Assembly: GCF_003688405.1 (NCBI RefSeq)
Contig: NZ_REFC01000012.1
Span: 434,001 to 498,000, forward strand
From: Ulvibacter antarcticus
Lineage (GTDB): Bacteria > Bacteroidota > Bacteroidia > Flavobacteriales > Flavobacteriaceae
Direction of reading: 5' to 3'
DNA length: 64,000 bases
Below are positions 15,597 through 24,488 of the stretch, piece after piece. Numbering within the stretch: position 1 is the stretch's first letter; each line of letters starts with the position of its first letter. A model generated the notes under the pieces. The model worked only from the letters and a program-made list of their open reading frames with translations. It was not told the DNA's origin and did not search any database. The position numbers and the translations under genes were made by a program.

Positions 15597-16880
15597 TTAC
15601 ACGAGCTTTCGAATTAAATCCGACATGTGACGGCTGAGTTCCCTCCTACTGTATTTTTCAATATTCTCACTTTCGATGACGAGTCCGGTTGTTTTATACT
15701 GTTCGTATAAATTAAGAATATGCGCTTTAAGAACTTCCTCTTTATGAGCGCTAAAGAATTTTCCACTTTTAGTCTCGACAATAATATCTTCTATGTCACT
15801 TTCAAAAGGCCCCATCGCGAGGATTGGTCTTTTAGCTGCCAAATATTCAAATAATTTTCCAGGTATTATTGCGCGGGTTTCAGGTCGGTCGATCTCCAAC
15901 AATAAGAGTACTTGTGAATTATGCTGAAGTTGTAATGCTTCGGAATGTGACACATATCCTATTGATTTGGTAGCTTCGGAAAGTCCAAATTTCTCAATAC
16001 TTGCAAGCACATCATCGCTTACCGTTCCAGCTAATTGAATACACAAATCCGATTTAAACAAAGGTTTTTCCGAAGCAATCTCGGCCAATACTTTCCAAAG
16101 TTCTTTAGGATTACGTTCGCTTAACAATGAGCCAATGTGTGAAATTGAAAACGAGGTGTCAAGTTGCGTCTTAACAACGTTAGAAGCAGCATATCCATTG
16201 GTAATTACTTCGATAGGAGTTTCCGTTATCATTTCAAATTCTCTCTTCGTCGTAGGGCTTGTCACCACAATACAATTGGCACTATTTAATACCCGAGCTT
16301 CCAATTGTTTGTGTTTTCTTTCTGAAGCTTTATTCAAACGTAATGAGGCATGATAATGAATGGTGGTCCATGGATCTCTGAAATCGGCCATCCATTTTAT
16401 TCCCGTACTTTTCTGAAGCTGCATTGCTATGAGATGCAAGCTATGTGGAGGCCCACTGCTGATTATTATATCTACAGGTTGTTCCAACAAATAATTAGAT
16501 AAAAAACTAACTGAAGGTCTCACCCATCCGATTCTGGCATCCGGAATAAAAAAATTACCTCTAATGTAGAGCATAACTTTTTCGAGCAGCGATTGCTTCT
16601 TCTTAGAAATGATACCGCTGCTTATCGTGTTTGTTTTTTTCTTTGAGAAGAGTCCGGCCAGACGATAAGGTTCTTTTATTGGATGCTTCAGAATTTTTAT
16701 GTCCTTCGGAACCTCATAAACAAAACTATTGTCTGTCATGGGATAATGAGGATTTTCCGGAATATATACGACCGGTTCAATTCCGAAGTCATTAAAATAT
16801 TTCACAAACTGAAGCCAACGTTGTACACCCGGACCTCCTGCAGGTGGCCAGTAATATGTAATGATAAGAGCTCGCTTCAT
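15597..16880 (-). CDS. Glycosyltransferase family 4-like protein
   Basis: A 427-residue GT-B glycosyltransferase. The N-terminal nucleotide-binding-like half starts MKRALIITYYWPPAGGPGVQRW and includes WMADFRDPW. The C-terminal donor half has VSHSEALQLQHNSQVLLLLEIDRPE and IIPGKLFEYLAAKRPILAMG, the usual E-X7-E region. No signal or membrane helix is seen, so it works on the cytoplasmic face in surface polysaccharide or glycolipid synthesis; the sugar is unknown. It begins 4 bases after the stop of the YfhO-like gene. Confidence 0.87.
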   Translation of the reverse strand: MKRALIITYYWPPAGGPGVQRWLQFVKYFNDFGIEPVVYIPENPHYPMTDNSFVYEVPKDIKILKHPIKEPYRLAGLFSKKKTNTISSGIISKKKQSLLEKVMLYIRGNFFIPDARIGWVRPSVSFLSNYLLEQPVDIIISSGPPHSLHLIAMQLQKSTGIKWMADFRDPWTTIHYHASLRLNKASERKHKQLEARVLNSANCIVVTSPTTKREFEMITETPIEVITNGYAASNVVKTQLDTSFSISHIGSLLSERNPKELWKVLAEIASEKPLFKSDLCIQLAGTVSDDVLASIEKFGLSEATKSIGYVSHSEALQLQHNSQVLLLLEIDRPETRAIIPGKLFEYLAAKRPILAMGPFESDIEDIIVETKSGKFFSAHKEEVLKAHILNLYEQYKTTGLVIESENIEKYSRRELSRHMSDLIRKLV

Positions 16881-16884
16881 AAGT

Positions 16885-19347
16885 TTAATCGGTTAGCAAA
16901 GTCTCATTCTTATTAGATGATGGAAATTCTTTTTTAAAGCTAAAGAACAAACCGCCGAGTAAAATTAGTCCAAAAATCGCACTACTGGCGAGACTTATAG
17001 AACTTCCTGTTTTTATAACGGCAGGTTCAAATTTGAATTCAATTTTATTATTTCCTGAAGGAATTGCCATTGCACGTAAAAGATAATCTGCTCTAAAATA
17101 CTCGGCTGGTTCATTGTTTATATATGCATTCCAACCATGCGGATAATACACTTCAGAAAAAACTGCCAATTGATCGGATTTAGATGAACTTTCGTATACA
17201 ATATGCTGTGATTGATGACTCACCAAATCAATTGAAGCCGTTGAATCTCTTACTATGTTTTTAGTGGGTATTAAATTAGAGAATTCTTTACTAATTACAG
17301 CAGTTTTCTTAGTATCAAGACTATCTAACAACCGTATTTCATTGTTCGCATTATCTGCAAAAATCACATTCTCAACCAACCAGACGTTTCCATTTGCATA
17401 AGGATTTTCTTGCGCAATGGATTCACCGTCCTTTGAACGTGAAAGAATGTATTTAACATTCATCATATTTAGAATGCTAATGTTTCCTTTACTCAAATAA
17501 AAATCATAAATCTCATTCATTCTCCGAGGTTTGGCAGCATGGTAACCACCTAATGCGTTATGATAATAACTTGCACGTCCGCTATTAAAAGGACTTGAAG
17601 CAACATCATACACTCTAAAATATCCATCATCCTTTAAAACTTGTTCGTCTGCTGCCTCTTTTGGAAAGGGTTGCTCCATCACTCTGGCTTGTACAAAATC
17701 ATCGTTATTAACATAGCGTCTGTCTACTAAAACAAGATCACAAACAATAAGGACTGCGAGTAAAGCGATAGTAGTAGTCTGATTTATTTTAGATTTTAAG
17801 TAGAACCATAAAGTTCCAGCAGCTAGCACCACAAATACTAATGATCGCAATGTATCACTGCTAAACAACTGCATCCTATCCTCTCGAAGAGCATCAATTA
17901 CTTGAATTCCCAATTGCTCACGGATCATTGAATCGTATGGGCTACTAAAATTAAACAAAGTCGATTTTAATAATAAAAATAGTACCGCCAAACCTCCAAC
18001 TATTCCGACTGACCAAATGAGGGCTTTTTTCTTTTTTTCATCTTGTTCGAAAGAATTAAACCATTGATGCAGCCCAACTACAGCTAACAGTGGTAGAATT
18101 AATTCAATTATTACTTGAATGGAAGAAACTGCTCTAAATTTATCGTAAAGTGGAACATAATCAATGAAAAATTCGGTCAGGAAGCTAAAATTCTTACCCC
18201 AGGATAATAATAGGCTCAATAGAAAAGCGGCTATAATCCACCATTTAAATCTACCTCTAACTAAAAATAAAGCTAAAATAGAGAGAAATATCACTATAGC
18301 ACCTATATATGCGGGAGCGGCTACAATTGGCTGATCTCCCCAATATACCGGTAACTGTGCCATGATCTCATGAGCTTCTTGAGGTGAAGCCCCAAGTTTT
18401 AGTAGCGCATCTAGCGTTTTAGAGTCATCCGGTAAAGGATCTCCCGATCCTCCACCCATAAAACTAGGAATAAACAGATTAAAACTTTCCAGCTTTCCGT
18501 AGCTGTATTCGGTTATATAGTCGAAATCCAGTCCCGTTGAAGGTGCTTTAGGGCTTCCGTCTGCATTTATTGTAAGCTCGCTTTTGCCTCTCGTTGAAGT
18601 GTCTGCATATTCTTTGGTTGCCATTAAATTTGTAGCATTCATTCCTAAAGCAAGGAGTACACCCAGAACCATAATTCCTAATGCTTTGAAGTAATGCGGC
18701 AACATATTTTTTCTAAATGCATCTATCAAATATGCGATACCAATGCAGATTACTATAAAGAACAAATAGTAGGTCATTTGGAAGTGGTTTGAAACCAGTT
18801 CCAAAGCCATTGCCACTGTTGTTAGCAAAAAGCCATAAATATACTTTCCTCGGAATGTGAGAAGAATACCGCTTAATACTAAAGGCATATAAGCGATTGC
18901 ATGGGCTTTCGCATTATGTCCGACTCCTAATATAATAATTAAGTATGTTGAAAATCCAAACGCCAAGGCACCCAGAAAAGCCAATTTATAATCAACTTTC
19001 AAGACTAAAAACAGAATGTACATTCCAATAAAATATAGAAAAAGGTAATCTGCCGGTCGCGGTAAGAAGCGAATCGCTAGATCTAGTTTCTTTATATAAT
19101 TGTGTGGGTATTTAACACCTAACTGATATGTTGGCATACCACCGAAGGCCGAATCGGTCCAATAAGTCTCTTCTCCAGTTGTTTTACTATAATCTCTAAG
19201 CTGCTTTGCCATCCCATTATGTTGGGCAATATCACTTTGAAAAATCGATTTGCCTTGTAAAACCGGGCTAAAGTAAGCTAGTGATGCTATGACAAATAAT
19301 ATTAGAACAACGAGATGTGGAAGAAACTTCTTCAATAAGTTAGCCAT
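16885..19347 (-). CDS. YfhO-family polytopic membrane protein
   Basis: An 820-residue GT-C-like membrane protein. The first helix LVVLILFVIASLAYFSPVL is followed by the conserved loop FQSDIAQHNG (DxA/D region) and YWTDSAFGGMPTYQ. About a dozen helices extend to residue 540, then a large extracytoplasmic domain (about 550-770) and a final helix. YfhO proteins are thought to transfer sugars to lipid or teichoic-type polymers; the exact reaction is unknown here. It is the middle gene of a DUF4834, YfhO, glycosyltransferase operon. Confidence 0.85.
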   Translation of the reverse strand: MANLLKKFLPHLVVLILFVIASLAYFSPVLQGKSIFQSDIAQHNGMAKQLRDYSKTTGEETYWTDSAFGGMPTYQLGVKYPHNYIKKLDLAIRFLPRPADYLFLYFIGMYILFLVLKVDYKLAFLGALAFGFSTYLIIILGVGHNAKAHAIAYMPLVLSGILLTFRGKYIYGFLLTTVAMALELVSNHFQMTYYLFFIVICIGIAYLIDAFRKNMLPHYFKALGIMVLGVLLALGMNATNLMATKEYADTSTRGKSELTINADGSPKAPSTGLDFDYITEYSYGKLESFNLFIPSFMGGGSGDPLPDDSKTLDALLKLGASPQEAHEIMAQLPVYWGDQPIVAAPAYIGAIVIFLSILALFLVRGRFKWWIIAAFLLSLLLSWGKNFSFLTEFFIDYVPLYDKFRAVSSIQVIIELILPLLAVVGLHQWFNSFEQDEKKKKALIWSVGIVGGLAVLFLLLKSTLFNFSSPYDSMIREQLGIQVIDALREDRMQLFSSDTLRSLVFVVLAAGTLWFYLKSKINQTTTIALLAVLIVCDLVLVDRRYVNNDDFVQARVMEQPFPKEAADEQVLKDDGYFRVYDVASSPFNSGRASYYHNALGGYHAAKPRRMNEIYDFYLSKGNISILNMMNVKYILSRSKDGESIAQENPYANGNVWLVENVIFADNANNEIRLLDSLDTKKTAVISKEFSNLIPTKNIVRDSTASIDLVSHQSQHIVYESSSKSDQLAVFSEVYYPHGWNAYINNEPAEYFRADYLLRAMAIPSGNNKIEFKFEPAVIKTGSSISLASSAIFGLILLGGLFFSFKKEFPSSNKNETLLTD

Positions 19348-19424
19348 GTGAGAGGTGGAATAATAAGTCGGAAAATTATAAAAAATCTATCAGAAAGCCG
19401 TAGTTACTTAAGGAAATAAACTAA

Positions 19425-19706
19425 TTATTCAACTTCCTCATAATCTACATATTCTCCTACGGGATTAGTAGTTTTCGAATTTGATCCGGGCATTTTATCG
19501 ATACTTACACTTCCCTCCTTTTCTTTATTTGTCGACATATTTGGATTTGTACCAAATACCTTACCAAATTTTTCGTTGGCTTTACGAGCGATGTAACGCA
19601 TAAAATAAGGGGAAAGCAGCTTCACAAGGAACTTGACTCCGTAATATACCAGAAGTATTATTAATATCGTTTTAAGAAAGGCCATTGAATAAAATATTTT
19701 CTCCAT
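19425..19706 (-). CDS. DUF4834 family small membrane protein
   Basis: A 93-residue protein. An N-terminal membrane helix (about 8-28, LKTILIILLVYYGVKFLVKLL) is followed by a basic amphipathic part (YFMRYIARKANEKFG) and an acidic disordered tail ending VDYEEVE. This matches the DUF4834 family of Bacteroidota, whose function is unknown. It is the first gene of the YfhO/glycosyltransferase operon, 77 bases ahead of YfhO. Confidence 0.78.
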   Translation of the reverse strand: MEKIFYSMAFLKTILIILLVYYGVKFLVKLLSPYFMRYIARKANEKFGKVFGTNPNMSTNKEKEGSVSIDKMPGSNSKTTNPVGEYVDYEEVE

Positions 19707-19770
19707 TCAAAAGTAATGATTGAAGTATAAAAAGACGAAAATCAACTATTAAATAAATGATAAAATCTTA

Positions 19771-19778
19771 TATCTTTG
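19771..19778 (+). promoter_or_regulatory. TATCTTTG -7 box
   Basis: TATCTTTG matches TAnnTTTG. It lies inside a possible longer reading frame starting at 19757 and so fixes the real start at the ATG 19796, leaving a leader of roughly 12 bases. Confidence 0.55.
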
Positions 19779-19795
19779 AACTAAACCTAAAATCT

Positions 19796-20806
19796 ATGAA
19801 GACTAGCCTTAATTGTCTTTTACTAATATTCATTTTTACATACCTACCCGCCACGGCTCAATATACTGAGACGATCAACAACAATAGGCCTGGTGTTTCA
19901 CAAGGTGCATTCTCCGTTGGAACGAATGTATTACAGTTTGAAACTGGTTTTTTCTACGGAAAAGAGGAGCATCGATTGCTAAATACTGAGACCACTGGCT
20001 TGGGTGCAGACTATGCCTTACGCTACGGTTTTTGGCGTGAAGAACTGGAAGTCAGTATTATTGGCGAGTTTCAATCGAATAACGTTACCGATAATCGCAC
20101 CGCTAATTCTCGTGAAAATAGCTATGCTAACTTTCAAAGCAATACAATTGGTGCCAAATATTTATTTTTCGATCCGTATCGTAAAAGGGATTTGGCTGGA
20201 CCGAATTTATATAGTTGGAAAGCCAATAACCGGATGCAGTGGGCTGATCTAGTTCCTGCTATTTCATTCTATGCAGGCGCTAACTTCGATTTTGCCGACA
20301 ATCCGTTCACCCCGGAACCGGAAAGTAGTATAAGTCCGAAGCTGGTGCTATCGACTCAAAATAACTTTGTAGGCGGTTTTGTTTTTGTTACAAACATTAT
20401 TGCAGACAGAGTCACAACCGATAACCCTTCTTACGGTTATATTATTACGTTGACACATACACTTACCGATTGGTTCTCTGTTTTTGTAGAAAATCAGGGA
20501 ATAAAAAGCGATTTTTACGCAGATCAATTGTTTCGAGGAGGAGCTGCTTGTTTAATTAATAAAAACTTTCATGTTGATGCATCTGTGCTCTTAAATTTTA
20601 AAGACACTCCATCCCGTCTCTATGGAAGAGTTGGTGTCGCCTACAGATTCGATATGCACAATAGAGATGAATTTATTGAAGAGAAAGGAAAAGCAGGCAG
20701 AACGAAGAAAAAAGAGGAAAAAGCGAAGAAAGAGAATAAAAAAGATAAGAAAAGTAAACGAAAAGATGGTTTGGAAGATGATGGAGATGGAGGACAAAAG
20801 TTGTAA
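19796..20806 (+). CDS. Outer-membrane transporter-like protein (MetA-pathway/phenol family type)
   Basis: A 336-residue exported protein. The signal peptide ends in LPATAQ, followed by NNRPGVSQGAFSVGTNVLQFETGF, the start of a beta-barrel of the 'transporter' family often linked to phenol degradation. Alternating strands run to about residue 285. The last 45 residues form an unusual Lys/Glu-rich tail (KKKEEKAKKENKKDKKSKRKDG) that would be periplasmic. The start is set by the promoter box at 19771-19778. The substrate is unknown. It ends 6 bases before the GNAT gene and is probably co-transcribed. Confidence 0.78.
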   Translation: MKTSLNCLLLIFIFTYLPATAQYTETINNNRPGVSQGAFSVGTNVLQFETGFFYGKEEHRLLNTETTGLGADYALRYGFWREELEVSIIGEFQSNNVTDNRTANSRENSYANFQSNTIGAKYLFFDPYRKRDLAGPNLYSWKANNRMQWADLVPAISFYAGANFDFADNPFTPEPESSISPKLVLSTQNNFVGGFVFVTNIIADRVTTDNPSYGYIITLTHTLTDWFSVFVENQGIKSDFYADQLFRGGAACLINKNFHVDASVLLNFKDTPSRLYGRVGVAYRFDMHNRDEFIEEKGKAGRTKKKEEKAKKENKKDKKSKRKDGLEDDGDGGQKL

Positions 20807-20812
20807 TGCTAA

Positions 20813-21928
20813 ATGATTAAAGTACAAGAAATAACCAAAAAGGAATTAAAACAATTTGTAACATTTCCATTCGGACTGTACAAAAATTGTAAATATTGGG
20901 TTCCGCCGTTGATTAAGGATGAAATAGAAACCCTTGATCCGGAAAAGAATCCTGTTTTTAAAAATGCCGATGCTACTTATTATTTAGCCTATAAGGACAA
21001 TAAAATAGTTGGAAGAATAGCCGTTATCATTAATCATTTAGAGGTTAATGAAATTGGCAAAAAGAAAATAAGGTTTGGTTGGTTGGATATGATCGACGAT
21101 ATCGAAGTGACCAAAGCCTTATTGGAAAAGGTGTATGAAAAAGGACGAGAACATAAATTAGAGTATGCAGAAGGCCCGGTTGGTTTTTCTAATATGGAAA
21201 AAGCAGGAATTTTAACCAAAGGGTTTAATGAATTAAATACCATGATCACTTGGTATCATTATCCATACTACGCAGAACATTTTAAGAAATTAGATTTTCA
21301 AAAGCAAGCGACTTGGGTAGAATACCAGCTCACAATTCCGAAGGAAGCTTTTGAAAAAGTAAAGAAATTTTCTAGAATCATTCGAGAACGATATAAATTA
21401 CATGTAATTCGATTTAAGCATAAAAAAGAAATCTTACCTTATGTAGATGATATGTTTGGATTGTTGAACAATACTTACAATACACTACAAACCTTTGTTC
21501 CGATTCAGCAATATCAAATCGATTACTATAAAGAAAAGTATTTCAATTTCATTCACCCGGATTATATCACTTGTATTGAAGATAGTGACAACAAATTAAT
21601 CGCGTTCTCTATTGTTATGCCTTCTTTTTCCGAAGCGCTTAAAAAAGCGAATGGAAGACTTTTCCCTTTTGGATGGTTCCATATTCTGAAAGCACAAAAA
21701 AAGAATGAAAAGGCAGCCTTCTATTTAATTGGAATAGATCCTGAATATCAAGGCAAAGGAGTAACCGCTATTATTTTTGAAGAGATGCAAATCCTATTTA
21801 ATGCCAAAGGGATTGAAACCGTAGAAACCAATCCTGAATTGATCGAAAACACTGCCGTTCAGCTTTTATGGAAAGATTACAACCCAATACAACATAAAGA
21901 GCGAAGTACCTTCAAAAAGGACCTATAA
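20813..21928 (+). CDS. GNAT-fold acetyltransferase-like protein
   Basis: A 371-residue cytoplasmic protein. The N-terminal half contains FVTFPFGLYKNCKYWVPPL and a DATYYLAYKDNKIVGRIAVI GNAT-like strand. The C-terminal half contains FYLIGIDPEYQGKGVTAIIF, the acetyl-CoA pyrophosphate loop (Q/R-X-X-G-X-G/A type), and ETNPELIENTAVQLLWKDY. The length suggests two GNAT-like domains. The substrate is unknown. It ends just before a bidirectional terminator shared with the convergent gene at 21986. Confidence 0.75.
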   Translation: MIKVQEITKKELKQFVTFPFGLYKNCKYWVPPLIKDEIETLDPEKNPVFKNADATYYLAYKDNKIVGRIAVIINHLEVNEIGKKKIRFGWLDMIDDIEVTKALLEKVYEKGREHKLEYAEGPVGFSNMEKAGILTKGFNELNTMITWYHYPYYAEHFKKLDFQKQATWVEYQLTIPKEAFEKVKKFSRIIRERYKLHVIRFKHKKEILPYVDDMFGLLNNTYNTLQTFVPIQQYQIDYYKEKYFNFIHPDYITCIEDSDNKLIAFSIVMPSFSEALKKANGRLFPFGWFHILKAQKKNEKAAFYLIGIDPEYQGKGVTAIIFEEMQILFNAKGIETVETNPELIENTAVQLLWKDYNPIQHKERSTFKKDL

Positions 21929-21929
21929 C

Positions 21930-21963
21930 AAAAAAACATCCGCATATGGCGGATGTTTTTTTT
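21930..21963. terminator. Bidirectional terminator
   Basis: ACATCCGC (21936-21943) pairs with GCGGATGT (21949-21956) around ATATG, with A-run and T-run on both sides. It serves the GNAT gene on the plus strand and the synthase gene on the minus strand. Confidence 0.9.
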
Positions 21964-21985
21964 ATATAAAGTTGTTCAGTAGAAA

Positions 21986-23275
21986 TTATTCTCCCATTGC
22001 TGCCGAAACAGCCGCTGATAAACGTTTATAAGTTCCATTTTCCAGTCGTTCTCTTATTGATGAAAAGGCTGTTAATGTCTCATTTATATCATCCAGCGTA
22101 TGTGTCGCCGTTGGAATCATTCTTAGTAAAATTAAACCCTTCGGAATAACCGGATATACTACAATTGAACAGAAAACACCATGGTTTTCTCTCAGGTCTT
22201 TTACTAAGGCCATAGCTTCCGGGATACTACCTTTAAGATAAACAGGAGTAACACAACTTTGAGTCGTTCCTATATCGAAACCACTTTCTTTCAATCCATT
22301 TTGCAATGCATTTACGTTCTCCCAAAGTTTTTCCTTTAATTGTGGCATGGTTCGAAGCATATCAAGACGTTTTAATGCTCCAACAACTAATTGCATTTGA
22401 AGGGATTTAGCAAACATCTGAGAACGTAGATTGTATTTCAGATAGTTCATTATCTCTTCGTCACCTGCAATAAATGCACCGGTACTTGCCATAGATTTAG
22501 CGAAAGTAGCGAAATACACGTCAATCTCATCCTGAACTCCTTGCTCCTCACCTGCTCCGGCTCCTGTTTTACCAAGAGTTCCAAAACCGTGGGCATCATC
22601 AACAAAAAATCGGAAGTTATACTTTTTCTTAAGCGCAACGATTTCTTTCAGCCTTCCTTGCTCACCTCTCATACCAAAAACTCCTTCAGAAATCAAAAGA
22701 ATACCACCACCAGTCTTCTCGGCCATTTTAGTAGCGCGTATCAGATTCTTTTCGATACTTTCCATATCGTTATGTTTGTACGTAAAACGCTGTCCTAAAT
22801 GAAGGCGAACACCATCAATGATACAAGCATGAGCATCTACATCGTAAACAATTACATCGTCTTTAGAAACCAAAGCATCTATGGTAGAAACCATTCCTTG
22901 ATATCCAAAATTTAAAAGATAAGCCGCTTCTTTATTAACAAATGCCGCAAGCTCGTTTTGAAGTTGTTCGTGAAGATCTGTATGTCCGCTCATCATTCGA
23001 GCACCCATAGGATAGGCAGAACCATATTCGGCAGCTGCTTCTGCATCAACCTTCCTTACCTCAGGATGGTTTGCGAGTCCCAAATAATCATTGATGCTCC
23101 AGGTTATTACCTTTTTACCTTTAAAACCCATCCGGTTTGAAATTGGTCCTTCTAGCTTCGGAAACACAAAATACCCTTCCGCTTGTTCAGCCCATTTCCC
23201 TAGTGGTCCTTTATCTTTGTAAATTTTATCAAATAAATCTCTCATTAAACTGCTACTTTTCAGAATAGACGACAA
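21986..23275 (-). CDS. Alpha-oxoamine synthase (PLP fold I), probably acyl transferase of sphingoid/sulfonolipid synthesis
   Basis: A 429-residue PLP enzyme of the AONS/KBL/serine palmitoyltransferase family, which condenses an amino acid with an acyl thioester and releases CO2. Visible are GARMMSGHTDLHEQLQ, DVDAHACIIDG, the PLP-aspartate block FFVDDAHGFGTLGKTG, and the Schiff-base lysine in YFATFAKSMASTGAFI, where the usual SFSK serine positions are altered. No bio or tdh genes are near. Together with the cysteine-synthase-like gene 102 bases upstream it could be the cysteate acyltransferase of capnine synthesis; serine palmitoyltransferase is the alternative. Confidence 0.8.
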   Translation of the reverse strand: MSSILKSSSLMRDLFDKIYKDKGPLGKWAEQAEGYFVFPKLEGPISNRMGFKGKKVITWSINDYLGLANHPEVRKVDAEAAAEYGSAYPMGARMMSGHTDLHEQLQNELAAFVNKEAAYLLNFGYQGMVSTIDALVSKDDVIVYDVDAHACIIDGVRLHLGQRFTYKHNDMESIEKNLIRATKMAEKTGGGILLISEGVFGMRGEQGRLKEIVALKKKYNFRFFVDDAHGFGTLGKTGAGAGEEQGVQDEIDVYFATFAKSMASTGAFIAGDEEIMNYLKYNLRSQMFAKSLQMQLVVGALKRLDMLRTMPQLKEKLWENVNALQNGLKESGFDIGTTQSCVTPVYLKGSIPEAMALVKDLRENHGVFCSIVVYPVIPKGLILLRMIPTATHTLDDINETLTAFSSIRERLENGTYKRLSAAVSAAMGE

Positions 23276-23330
23276 AATTAGTTAAATTAATCAGGATAAC
23301 AATATACTTTTTCAGGAAGAAACGAACATA

Positions 23331-23362
23331 AAAAAAGCCGTTATTGTTAGTAACGGCTTTTT
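23331..23362. terminator. Bidirectional terminator between the two PLP-enzyme genes
   Basis: AAAAGCCGTTA (23333-23343) pairs with TAACGGCTTTT (23351-23361). It ends the cysteine-synthase-like transcript before the oxoamine synthase gene, so the two neighbours may be separate transcription units. Confidence 0.85.
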
Positions 23363-23376
23363 AGAGGTATAACTTT

Positions 23377-24414
23377 TTACTTTATATATTCTATTGCAAC
23401 GAGATCTTCCGTCTTCGCGTCAAAGAATCCTTGTTGACTCATCCATTCGTCGTTGTATATTTTACTCATATATCGTGAACCGTGATCTGGAAAAATAACT
23501 ACAATATTACTTTCCGAAGAAAACGTATTTACTTCATCTAATTGTTTTAACCCTTGCATCGCAGCACCACTTGTATAACCAACAAATAAGCCTTCTTTAC
23601 CGGCAAGCTCTCTGGCAGTATGTGCACTACTTTCGTCTGTCACTTTTATAAACTCATCAATGCAATTAAAATCTGTCGCGGTGGGAATTAAGTTCTTTCC
23701 TAAACCTTCGATTCTATAAGGGTAAATTTCGTTGGCATCAAATTCGCCTGTTTGATGGTATTTCTGTAAAACAGACCCAAAGGCATCAATACCAATCACT
23801 TTAATATCCGGATTTTGTTCTTTTAAAAATCTCGCTGTTCCGGAAATTGTACCTCCTGTACCACTACAGGCCACTAAGTGTGTAATCTTACCGTTCGTCT
23901 GATTCCATATTTCTGGACCAGTTGTCTCATAATGTGCATCTATGTTGAGCTCATTAAAATACTGATTTATATAAACAGAACCTTTTGTTTCTTCATGAAG
24001 ACGTTTTGCCACTTGGTAGTAAGAACGTGGATCATCGGCACTAACATGTGCAGGACACACATATACCTTTGCTCCCATGGTTTTAAGCATGCTGATCTTG
24101 TCATTAGATGACTTTGAACTAACTGCAAGAATACAATTATAACCTTTTATGATACTCACCATAGCAATACTAAAACCAGTGTTACCACTAGTTGTTTCAA
24201 TAATGGTATCGCCAGGCTTTAAAATACCTTTCTTCTCGGCTTGTTCAATAATATAAAGTGCAATTCGGTCTTTTGTAGAATGCCCGGGATTAAATGCTTC
24301 AACTTTAGCAAAATAATTACCCTTCATTTTAGCAGTAATATTAGAAAGTCTAATTAACGGAGTATTTCCAATAAGCTCTAATATACTGTTGTGGGCTTGA
24401 ATCTCTTCTCTCAT
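23377..24414 (-). CDS. Cysteine-synthase-like PLP (fold II) enzyme, candidate cysteate synthase
   Basis: A 345-residue fold II PLP enzyme counted from the ATG at 24414; the next upstream ATG, 24453, lies very near the promoter box TACCTTTG (minus strand, plus 24467-24474). The motifs are [12 protein letters not shown], the PLP lysine block [11 protein letters not shown], the substrate loop [10 protein letters not shown] and the phosphate-binding GTGGTISG. The lysine block differs from the usual NP(S/G)GS(V/I)KDR by a histidine. The long C-terminal segment differs from CysK/CysM. No serine acetyltransferase is adjacent. The oxoamine synthase neighbour suggests cysteate for sulfonolipid; ordinary cysteine or cystathionine synthesis is possible. 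Confidence 0.75.
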   Translation of the reverse strand: MREEIQAHNSILELIGNTPLIRLSNITAKMKGNYFAKVEAFNPGHSTKDRIALYIIEQAEKKGILKPGDTIIETTSGNTGFSIAMVSIIKGYNCILAVSSKSSNDKISMLKTMGAKVYVCPAHVSADDPRSYYQVAKRLHEETKGSVYINQYFNELNIDAHYETTGPEIWNQTNGKITHLVACSGTGGTISGTARFLKEQNPDIKVIGIDAFGSVLQKYHQTGEFDANEIYPYRIEGLGKNLIPTATDFNCIDEFIKVTDESSAHTARELAGKEGLFVGYTSGAAMQGLKQLDEVNTFSSESNIVVIFPDHGSRYMSKIYNDEWMSQQGFFDAKTEDLVAIEYIK

Positions 24415-24466
24415 ACAGGGAATTTTGTTACAAATTTTAAGATATAAACTCAAATTTAAAACTGGA

Positions 24467-24474
24467 CAAAGGTA
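24467..24474 (-). promoter_or_regulatory. TACCTTTG -7 box (minus strand)
   Basis: CAAAGGTA on the plus strand reads TACCTTTG on the minus strand, a good -7 box. It lies between the S9 peptidase stop and the start of the PLP enzyme, giving a leader of about 45 bases to the ATG at 24414. Confidence 0.5.
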
Positions 24475-24488
24475 CGTAAATATTTTAA

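Noticed and set aside
20622-20816. A Lys/Arg-rich plus-strand frame overlapping the transporter-like gene
   Set aside because: It is an out-of-frame reading of the Lys/Glu-rich tail codons and has no promoter.
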